From the NCBI RefSeq assembly GCF_963678635.1, contig NW_026970954.1:1-20000 (forward strand): a stretch of DNA of 20,000 nt, written 5' to 3'. The notes under the pieces are model-generated. The model was not told the origin of the DNA, did not search any database, and saw nothing but the letters and a program-made list of their open reading frames with translations. Below are positions 1 through 7,500 of this stretch, piece after piece. This DNA is from Symsagittifera roscoffensis (taxonomy: Eukaryota; Xenacoelomorpha; Acoela; Convolutidae). A program made the position numbers and the translations under genes. Each line of letters opens with the position of its first letter. Position 1 is the stretch's first letter.

Positions 1-181
1 GTCAACAATGACGAGGCATTTGGCTACCTGCTTTTGGCGTCAACAATGACGAGGCATTTGGCTACCTGCTTTTGGCGTCAAAAATGACGAGGCATTTGGC
101 TACCTGCTTTTGGCGTCAAAAATGACGAGGCATTTGGCTACCTGATTTTGGCGTCAACAATGACGAGACATTTGGCTACCT
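1..181. repeat. 38-bp tandem repeat array, about 4.7 copies
   Basis: Copies begin at 1, 39, 77, 115 and 153. Each starts GTCAACAATGACGAGG or the variant GTCAAAAATGACGAGG and ends in CTTTTGGC or ATTTTGGC. The last copy breaks off inside the shared GGCTACCT. The array starts at the window edge and probably extends further left. It lies downstream of the 18S in rRNA sense, so it is in ITS1 or in spacer replacing ITS1. I see no coding potential and do not recognise the repeat family. Confidence 0.93.
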
Positions 182-195
182 TCTCTCTTGCTATA

Positions 196-290
196 ATGCA
201 CCACTGACTCTCACTTGCTATCATCCACACCGAGCAAGCTACTTTGACTGGGAGCCCATCCCCAGTCTCAAGCTATCATGCACCACCGTT
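196..290. repeat. diverged hairpin/ATGCACCACC module
   Basis: This is a diverged single copy of the unit that is tandem at 486-808. It has ATGCACCACTGACTC at 196, then GAGCAAGCTACTTTGACTGG, a GACTGGG...CCCAGTC inverted repeat at 246-267 (7-bp arms, 8-nt loop), and the 12-mer CATGCACCACCG at 277-288. A very similar module recurs at 18783-18851. About 25 bp of A/T-rich spacer follow, with two further partial ATGCACCACC copies near 300. Confidence 0.8.
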
Positions 291-316
291 TTTCTTGCTA
301 ATGCACCACCATCATA

Positions 317-465
317 CTAAGGATCACCAACAAGGATCACCTTGAGTTAACCTAACTTGCATCAGGTCAACTCTCTTTGAATTATCTTTCGGGAATCTAA
401 GGTGATCCATTAAGGACTACCTTGAGCCAATCTAACCTTAGCTAGACCAACTCTTAGATGAACCA
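317..465. repeat. single diverged copy of the 168-bp spacer element
   Basis: The stretch matches, with scattered substitutions, the 168-bp unit that is tandemly repeated from 18877 to the right edge. It has the same order of landmarks: two GGATCACC boxes, CTTGAG, CCTAACTTGCATCAGGT, ATCTTTCGGGAATCTAAGG, GGTGATCC and GGACTACCTTGAG. It is more diverged from the right-hand copies than they are from each other. That suggests an old isolated copy outside the zone where the array is homogenised. It sits immediately right of the hairpin module, the same order as at 18783 onward. Confidence 0.9.
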
Positions 466-485
466 TGAAGGAACATCATGCTATC

Positions 486-808
486 ATGCACCACCGACTC
501 TTCCTTGCTATTATCAACCACCGAGCAAGCTACTTTAACTGGGAGCCAATCCCCAGTCTCATGCACCACCGTCTCTCTTACTCACATGCACCACCGACTC
601 TTCCTTGCTATTATCAACCACCGAGCAAGCTACTTTAACTGGGAGCCAATCCCCAGTCTCATGCACCACCGTCTCTCTTACTCTCATGCACCACCGACTC
701 TTTCTTGCTATCATCAACCACCGAGCAAGCTACTTTGACTGGGAGCCAATCCCCAGTCTCATGCACCACCGTCTCTCTTACACTCATGCACCACCGACTC
801 TTTCTTGA
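486..808. repeat. 100-bp tandem repeat array, about 3.2 copies
   Basis: Units begin at 486, 586, 686 and 786 (the last partial), exactly 100 bp apart. Each full unit starts with ATGCACCACCGACTC. It continues with GAGCAAGCTACTTT and an inverted repeat at 537-558, 637-658 or 737-758: (G/A)ACTGGG, an 8-nt loop, then CCCAGTC. About 75 bp in, it repeats ATGCACCACCG. The outer pair G-C becomes A/C in the first two units, which is a G-U wobble on the minus (rRNA-sense) strand. Forward-strand open frames here (478-738 and 605-808) only read through the tandem unit and do not look like genes. Confidence 0.92.
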
Positions 809-910
809 TTATGCACCACCACCTTTCAGCAAAATCTCCAAAAAGATCTACTGCGTACCGGGTCATATTTAATGAGCTGACCGGCTCTTCGCTCAAACAG
901 TGGCATTAGT
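809..910 (-). other. 18S-adjacent start of ITS1 (inferred)
   Basis: This is the non-repetitive stretch immediately after the 18S 3' end in rRNA sense. By normal eukaryotic rDNA order it would be the beginning of ITS1. It ends on the repeat side with another ATGCACCACC near 815. No 5.8S signature is seen anywhere in 1-910, so if this is ITS1 it is longer than 0.9 kb and repeat-filled. Confidence 0.5.
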
Positions 911-932
911 CACTGATCCTTCCGCAGGTTCC

Positions 933-970
<38 letters not shown>

Positions 971-1056
971 CAATTAAGCTCGATCCGCTTCCACCTATTG
1001 CCAGGACCGAAGTCTCAGCGACGGGCTTCCGCAATTCTTGCTTAAACATCCAATCA

Positions 1057-1096
<40 letters not shown>

Positions 1097-1541
1097 ATCC
1101 CCAGTAGTTGTTGACTACCGAGTACTAGGAATTCCTGGTTCACGAATGCAAGTTACAACATTCGATCCCCTTCACGCTCATGAATTTTAGGTGATTACCC
1201 GGACCATATAGGCCAAGGTTATCCCTCAATTTAAATTCACCAGTGTAGCGCGCGTGCAGTCCAGGACATCTAAGGGCATCACAGACCTGTTATAGCCTCA
1301 CTTCACTTGTGCTATTTAATTGCACATAGTACCTCTAAGAAGTAACCAATACTCTAACGAGAATGGCACTATTTAGATGATCAAGATCTCGTTCGTTATC
1401 GGAATTAACCAGACAGATCACTCCACTAACTAAGAACGGCCATGCACCACCGCCCATATAATCATGAAAGATCATCAATCTGTCAATCCTTAAGATGTCT
1501 GGACCTGGTGAGATTTCCCGTGTTGAGTCAAATTAAGCCGC

Positions 1542-1587
<46 letters not shown>

Positions 1588-2727
1588 GATTTTGCAACCA
1601 TACTTCCCCCGGAACCAATAAACTTTGGTTTCCCGGTTAATTTCTTGCCAAGTCAGAAGAGACTTTGACAAATCGTAAGTTGGTATAGTTTATGGTTAGA
1701 ATTACGAGGGTATCTAATCCTCTTCAATACTCTAACTTTCGTTCTTGATTAATGAAAACATTCTTGGCAAATGCTTTCGCAGTAGTTTGTCTTGCCACGA
1801 TCCAAGAATTTCACCTCTAACGTAGCAATACAAATGCCCCCGGCTGTTCCTTTCAATCATTACCGCACTTTAGCCACCGGCATCAGTAAAACGCGGGTCA
1901 TTCTCCATTATTCCATGCTTGATTATTCAATCCCAAAGGATGCTTTGAACACTCTAATTTTCTCAAAGTGAAAACACCGTTTCCACACCTCGTCACATTT
2001 AAGTGCAAGGTATTTCTTCGATGCGAAGGATGAGCGTAACGAGTGGAAAGCGTTAACTAACCACCATGTTACCGTTATACTCAAACAGATCCAACTATGA
2101 GCTTTTTAAACGCAGCAACTTTTGCATACGCTTGTAGAGGCTGGTATTACCGCGGCTGCTGGCACCAGACTTGCCCTCTACTCGATCATCAAAGGAGCTT
2201 TTGCATCCTTTCCATTCTGATTACAAACCATTAAGGCTCATATCATTATTTCTCGTCACTACCTCCTCGTGCGGAGAGTGGGTAATTTGCGTGCCTGCTG
2301 CCTTCCTTGGATGTGGTAGCCGTTTCTAAGGCTCCCTCTCCGGAATCGAACCCTGATTCCCCGTTAGCCGTCACAACCATGGTAGTCCGTTACACTACCA
2401 TCATAGGTTGATAGCTCAGAAATTCGGAAGCTGCGTCCCCCGGCCTAAGCCATCTGGGATCTTTCAGTTACTTTGGATTCATCCGGTATGCGCCCGTACT
2501 TAGCAGGTCGCTCGGTGAATTCTTGTAAAAGTTCGCGACCGGAGTCACGCAATCTGCATGCATTAGCTGCAGGGTTACCGCAGTTATTCATCTGACAGGT
2601 AACTCAACTTTTAGATAGTAACTGATTTAATGAGCCATTCGCGGTTTCACTTTTGCAAGTTTCACTTACACATGCATGGCTTAGTCTTTCAGACAAGCAT
2701 ATGGCAACTGACAGGATCAATCAGTTT
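911..2727 (-). rRNA. 18S small-subunit ribosomal RNA, complete
   Basis: This is the RNA core of the cytosolic small ribosomal subunit. On the minus strand the 5' end is AAACTGATTGATCCTGTCAG, a variant of the usual AACCTGGTTGATCCTGCCAG. The 3' end is GAACCTGCGGAAGGATCAGT plus one base. Between them are the universal 530-loop motif GTGCCAGCAGCCGCGGTAA (complement near 2150-2168), the 900-region AATTGACGGAAGGGCACC (complement near 1560-1577), GGAGCCTGCGGCTTAATTTG (near 1530), and the decoding-region GTACACACCGCCCGTCGC (near 1063-1080). The length of about 1817 nt is ordinary for 18S and leaves no room for an intron. TTCGATTCCGGAGAGGGAGC and CACCAGGAGTGGAGCCTGCG resemble animal 18S, while variable regions are divergent. 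Core integrity argues for a functional gene. The ends were set by alignment to the canonical termini from memory and may be off by a few bases. Confidence 0.98.
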
Positions 2728-2989
2728 AAAGTACTTCGGAAGCTAGCTTTTTCAAACCGAACCCTGATTTGCAAGCTGCTACCTTTCCAGAAAGGCACAC
2801 TAAGGTCAACCTTTCCCACGCACAAACTACTACTATCAGCATTTTAAACCTTCACGAGCTAAAGAAGTCTTGGACTCTAGAGGACTTAGGAAAGGCCGTC
2901 CTCTGACTAACTCAGTTAAACAGCATAGTTGTGCACCATTGGTACTGATACGGTAAACCATATCCAACTACACCTATAAGTAAGTCTTT

Positions 2990-3009
2990 CCTGGGGCACC
3001 AAGTCCAGG
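2990..3009. repeat. ETS hairpin, CCTGG/CCAGG form (also 3347-3366)
   Basis: CCTGG at 2990-2994 and CCAGG at 3005-3009 flank a 10-nt GGCACCAAGT loop. The same structure is in the second 357-bp copy at 3347-3366. Its sister subrepeat (3154-3175, 3511-3532) has the GACTGG/CCAGTC form. The second base pair has therefore changed on both sides together. Confidence 0.75.
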
Positions 3010-3153
3010 CTTATGCAAGCGCCACCAAGCACGTTTCTTTGAGACCAAGACGACTTCATCTCGACAGCTCACTTAGTTAAACAGCACGGTTGTTGCACCT
3101 CTGGTGCTGATACGGCTAACCATATCCAACCATACCTATAAGCAAGCTACTTT

Positions 3154-3175
3154 GACTGGGGCACCAAGTTCAGTC
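3154..3175. repeat. ETS hairpin, GACTGG/CCAGTC form (also 3511-3532)
   Basis: The copy at 3511-3532 has GACTGG and CCAGTC arms. At 3154-3175 one arm base has changed (TTCAGTC), leaving five Watson-Crick pairs. It is preceded by AAGCTACTTT and followed by TCATGCA, exactly as in the modules at 246, 537, 637, 737 and 18809. It is therefore a relative of those spacer hairpins placed in the 5' ETS. Confidence 0.75.
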
Positions 3176-3877
3176 TCATGCAAGAGCCATCAAGCATGAT
3201 TAGAACCTTCACGAGCTAAAGCAATCTTGGACTCTAGAGGACTTAGGAAACGCCGTCCTCTGACTAACTCAGTTAAACAGCATAGTTGTGCACCATTGGT
3301 ACTGATACGGTAAACCATATCCAACTACACCTATAAGTAAGTCTTTCCTGGGGCACCAAGTCCAGGCTTATGCAAGCGCCACCAAGCACGTTTCTTTGAG
3401 ACCAAGACGACTTCAACTCGACAGCTCACTTAGTTAAACAGCACGGTTGTTGCACCTCTGGTGCTGATACGGCTAACCATATCCAACCATACCTATAAGC
3501 AAGCTACTTTGACTGGGGCACCAAGTCCAGTCTCATGCAAGAGCCACCAAGCATGATTTGGTTTACACCGGTTCATAGTTATGCGCAGTACTTAGAAGCA
3601 CCTTAGCTAAAGCCAATCCTTCTTTTCACAAACAGCTCAACGACTGATTGCTTCACTTTCAAGCTTTTCTTAGCCTTCTCGAGAAGAGACTTTGCTCAAC
3701 TACACAAAGCCTTTAAGGCAGTTTTGGTTCTGCTTTCTAGTTATAAACTATCTGACCTTCGTTCTTTTCGAACCTTGGATGGTTCTCCTTACTGAGGCGA
3801 AATCGAGCGATGATACTTTACCAGTGGTCAAGTCTCATCAAATTACGCCTTTCTGATACGCTTTTGAGGTTAGGAAG

Positions 3878-3930
3878 TAAAAAAAAAATTTTCAAAAATT
3901 TTGAAATTTTTCAAAATTTTTTTGAAAATT
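3878..3930. promoter_or_regulatory. phased A/T-tract block, probable bent DNA
   Basis: A-tracts and T-tracts follow one another with single G or C interruptions about every 9-11 bp: AAAATTTTC, AAAAATTTTG, AAATTTTTC, AAAATTTTTTTG. A-tracts in phase with the helix are known to bend DNA. The block lies 20-70 bp downstream, in rRNA sense, of the candidate initiation site at about 3950. The role in promoter architecture is inferred; simple A/T slippage is the alternative. Confidence 0.45.
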
Positions 3931-3944
3931 CTCGCTACTACCCT

Positions 3945-3986
3945 CCCCCTATAATACACAGAAATCTCCTAAATGAGTATTTCTGG
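3945..3986 (-). promoter_or_regulatory. candidate RNA polymerase I gene promoter
   Basis: On the minus strand, TATTATAGGGGG (complement of 3945-3956) resembles the TATA-then-G-run motif found at plant Pol I start sites; the start would be near 3950-3951. Centred about 25 bp upstream is a box, the complement of 3966-3986, containing CTCCTAAATGAGTATT on the plus strand. It recurs with one mismatch at 18249-18269. The distance to 18S is about 1.22 kb. Known Pol I core promoters occupy roughly -45 to +20, so the spacing fits. Pol I promoters are poorly conserved between taxa, so motif and position are suggestive only. Confidence 0.4.
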
Positions 3987-4539
3987 GGAAAAATTTTTTT
4001 TTTTCAAATGCTCACCATTTGCTCAATTTTTGCTCAAAATAACTTTTGAAAACACGCCCGGAAAGCCCTGCCCATGTACTTTCCAACGCTTTTTACCCGA
4101 AGTGAATCGCACAATTTTTTGTTGACCAAAAATGCAAGAGACTGAAGTGAAATTTTTTTTTTTTTTTGAAAAAATAGCAAAAGTCAATTTTTAACTCGAG
4201 CTGGAACCTAAACTAATTTTAGTAAAAAAAATTGTAATATACCATTAGAAAGCTATGCTCAAGGGCTTTCCAGCGGTTATAATTATATTAAAATTGAACA
4301 ATTTTTTGTTGCCCGAAATTTCATTCTTCTAAACTTCGTCACTTTTTGAGCTCAAAATTGCAGTTCAGCCAAAGCGCTATAACTTTTACACCACTGGTCC
4401 GATTGGACTGAGCTTTCTACACCAACTAGCCCTCACACAGAGCTCTCTACGCTAAAATTGAAAGTTAGCTGTGCGAGCACTCCTTCATGCCTAAACAGCT
4501 GTTTTTCTGCAATTTCGAGCTGAAAAATCGAATTACAGA
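3987..4539. repeat. degenerate satellite-like spacer upstream of the promoter
   Basis: No gene is seen. The stretch holds long T runs (about 3994-4005 and 4153-4167) and two copies of ACAATTTTTTGTTG, at 4111 and 4298 (187 bp apart). Around each are similar CTTTCCA and CCGAA words. From about 4370 it aligns loosely to the 368-bp unit: ATAACTTTTACACCACTGGTC at 4380 versus ATAACTTTTGAACCACTGGTC in the array, then CGCTAAAATTGAAAGTTAGC near 4450, then TGTGCGAGCACTCCTTCA. This looks like an older, decayed generation of the same repeat family at the array edge. Confidence 0.65.
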
Positions 4540-7500
4540 GTTTACGGCTCGGGTCATAACTTTTGAACCACTGGTCGCACAGCTCCCATCTTTTTCATGC
4601 AGCTGACCATCAAGCATATCTAACTTCGCTAAAATTAAAAGTGAGCTGTGCGAGCACTCTTTCAAGCTCAAACAAGCGTTTTAGAGCCCTGAGACCCCCA
4701 TTTTTCAGCTCAAAATAGGGGTCTTCCGCTTCGATCAGTCGCTCCTGCAGCTCAACCAAGGGTCGCGCAAGCTCATCTAAGGTGGTTCTAAGACCTATTT
4801 TTCACGAGGAAGCGAATGGGCTTATCCCGGAAGCTCTACGAGCAAGCTTTGTTAACTTTCAAGCCAACTGAAGCAACTTCGTCAGTTTTGGACCTCATTT
4901 TGAGCTTGTTTACGGCTCGGGTCATAACTTTTGAACCACTGGTCGCACAGCTCCCATCTTTTTCATGCAGCTGACCATCAAGCATATCTAACTTCGCTAA
5001 AATTGAAAGTGAGCTGTGCGAGCACTCCTTCAAGCTCAAACAAGCGTTTTAGAGCCCTGAGACCCCCATTTTTCAGCTCAAAATAGGGGTCTTCCGCTTC
5101 GATCAGTCGCTCCTGCAGCTCAACCAAGGGTCGCGCAAGCTCATCTAAGGTGGTTCTAAGACCTATTTTTCACGAGGAAGCGAATGGGCCTATCCCGGAA
5201 GCTCTACGAGCAAGCTTTGTTAACTTTCAAGCCAACTGAAGCAACTTCGTCAGTTTTGGACCTCATTTTGAGCTTGTTTACGGCTCGGGTCATAACTTTT
5301 GAACCACTGGTCGCACAGCTCCCATCTTTTTCATGCAGCTGACCATCAAGCATATCTAACTTCGCTAAAATTGAAAGTGAGCTGTGCGAGCACTCCTTCA
5401 AGCTCAAACAAGCGTTTTAGAGCCCTGAGACCCCCATTTTTCAGCTCAAAATAGGGGTCTTCCGCTTCGATCAGTCGCTCCTGCAGCTCAACCAAGGGTC
5501 GCGCAAGCTCATCTAAGGTGGTTCTAAGACCTATTTTTCACGAGGAAGCGAATGGGCCTATCCCGGAAGCTCTACGAGCAAGCTTTGTTAACTTTCAAGC
5601 CAACTGAAGCAACTTCGTCAGTTTTGGACCTCATTTTGAGCTTGTTTACGGCTCGGGTCATAACTTTTGAACCACTGGTCGCACAGCTCCCATCTTTTTC
5701 ATGCAGCTGACCATAAAGCATATCTAACTTCGCTAAAATTGAAAGTGAGCTGTGCGAGCACTCCTTCAAGCTCAAACAAGCGTTTTAGAGCCCTGAGACC
5801 CCCATTTTTCAGCTCAAAATAGGGGTCTTCCGCTTCGATCAGTCGCTCCTGCAGCTCAACCAAGGGTCGCGCAAGCTCATCTAAGGTGGTTCTAAGACCT
5901 ATTTTTCACGAGGAAGCGAATGGGCCTATCCCGGAAGCTCTACGAGCAAGCTTTGTTAACTTTCAAGCCAACTGAAGCAACTTCGTCAGTTTTGGACCTC
6001 ATTTTGAGCTTGTTTACGGCTCGGGTCATAACTTTTGAACCACTGGTCGCACAGCTCCCATCTTTTTCATGCAGCTGACCATCAAGCATATCTAACTTCG
6101 CTAAAATTGAAAGTGAGCTGTGCGAGCACTCCTTCAAGCTCAAACAAGCGTTTTAGAGCCCTGAGACCCCCATTTTTCAGCTCAAAATAGGGGTCTTCCG
6201 CTTCGATCAGTCGCTCCTGCAGCTCAACCAAGGGTCGCGCAAGCTCATCTAAGGTGGTTCTAAGACCTATTTTTCACGAGGAAGCGAATGGGCTTATCCC
6301 GGAAGCTCTACGAGCAAGCTTTGTTAACTTTCAAGCCAACTGAAGCAACTTCGTCAGTTTTGGACCTCATTTTGAGCTTGTTTACGGCTCGGGTCATAAC
6401 TTTTGAACCACTGGTCGCACAGCTCCCATCTTTTTCATGCAGCTGACCATCAAGCATATCTAACTTCGCTAAAATTGAAAGTGAGCTGTGCGAGCACTCC
6501 TTCAAGCTCAAACAAGCGTTTTAGAGCCCTGAGACCCCCATTTTTCAGCTCAAAATAGGGGTCTTCCGCTTCGATCAGTCGCTCCTGCAGCTCAACCAAG
6601 GGTCGCGCAAGCTCATCTAAGGTGGTTCTAAGACCTATTTTTCACGAGGAAGCGAATGGGCTTATCCCGGAAGCTCTACGAGCAAGCTTTGTTAACTTTC
6701 AAGCCAACTGAAGCAACTTCGTCAGTTTTGGACCTCATTTTGAGCTTGTTTACGGTTCGGGTCATAACTTTTGAACCACTGGTCGCACAGCTCCCATCTT
6801 TTTCATGCAGCTGACCATCAAGCATATCTAACTTCGCTAAAATTGAAAGTGAGCTGTGCGAGCACTCCTTCAAGCTCAAACAAGCGTTTTAGAGCCCTGA
6901 GACCCCCATTTTTCAGCTCAAAATAGGGGTCTTCCGCTTCGATCAGTCGCTCCTGCAGCTCAACCAAGGGTCGCGCAAGCTCATCTAAGGTGGTTCTAAG
7001 ACCTATTTTTCACGAGGAAGCGAATGGGCCTATCCCGGAAGCTCTACGAGCAAGCTTTGTTAACTTTCAAGCCAACTGAAGCAACTTCGTCAGTTTTGGA
7101 CCTCATTTTGAGCTTGTTTACGGCTCGGGTCATAACTTTTGAACCACTGGTCGCACAGCTCCCATCTTTTTCATGCAGCTGACCATAAAGCATATCTAAC
7201 TTCGCTAAAATTGAAAGTGAGCTGTGCGAGCACTCCTTCAAGCACAAACAAGCGTTTTAGAGCCCTGAGACCCCCATTTTTCAGCTCAAAATAGGGGTCT
7301 TCCGCTTCGATCAGTCGCTCCTGCAGCTCAACCAAGGGTCGCGCAAGCTCATCTAAGGTGGTTCTAAGACCTATTTTTCACGAGGAAGCGAATGGGCCTA
7401 TCCCGGAAGCTCTACGAGCAAGCTTTGTTAACTTTCAAGCCAACTGAAGCAACTTCGTCAGTTTTGGACCTCATTTTGAGCTTGTTTACGGCTCGGGTCA

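Larger units (their letters stand above)
2847..3558. repeat. 357-bp tandem duplication in the 5' ETS, with internal subrepeats
   Basis: Two near-identical copies, 2847-3201 and 3204-3558, are offset by 357 bp and differ at only a few positions. Examples are AAAGAAGTC versus AAAGCAATC near the start, and GTTCAG versus GTCCAG near 3170/3527. Each copy contains two more diverged subrepeats about 161 bp apart, beginning AGTTAAACAGCA at 2914 and 3075. These share GCTGATACGG or ACTGATACGG, AACCATATCCAAC, ACCTATAAG, and a hairpin around GGGGCACCAAGT. So an older roughly 160-bp duplication was followed by a recent 357-bp one. Confidence 0.93.
2728..3950 (-). other. 5' external transcribed spacer (inferred)
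   Basis: This is the region between the 18S 5' end and the candidate initiation site near 3950. That would make a 5' ETS of about 1.2 kb, a plausible size for a small animal genome. It contains the 357-bp duplication (2847-3558) and unique sequence at 3559-3877 with two short palindromes: CTTCTCGAGAAG at 3675-3686 and GCCTTTAAGGC at 3709-3719. An A/T-tract block follows at 3878-3930. I see no gene. The right boundary depends entirely on the promoter call. Confidence 0.55.

Noticed and set aside
1-181. Possible CRISPR array in the 38-bp repeats
   Set aside because: The copies are directly adjacent with no unique spacers, and the context is eukaryotic rDNA.
478-808. Open frames of 86 and 67 codons on the plus strand
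   Set aside because: They translate the 100-bp tandem repeat into a repeating low-complexity peptide, overlap each other in different frames, and are antisense to the rRNA transcript.
911-2727. Group I intron or retrotransposon insertion in 18S
   Set aside because: Conserved segments follow each other at normal spacing and total length is about 1817 nt, so no insertion is present.
2653-2847. 64-codon plus-strand open frame
   Set aside because: It runs antisense through the conserved 5' end of 18S into the ETS; rRNA conservation explains the sequence.
3810-4049. 79-codon plus-strand open frame
   Set aside because: It crosses the A/T-tract block and the promoter candidate. The Phe/Lys/Ile-rich composition follows from A and T runs, with no domain visible.
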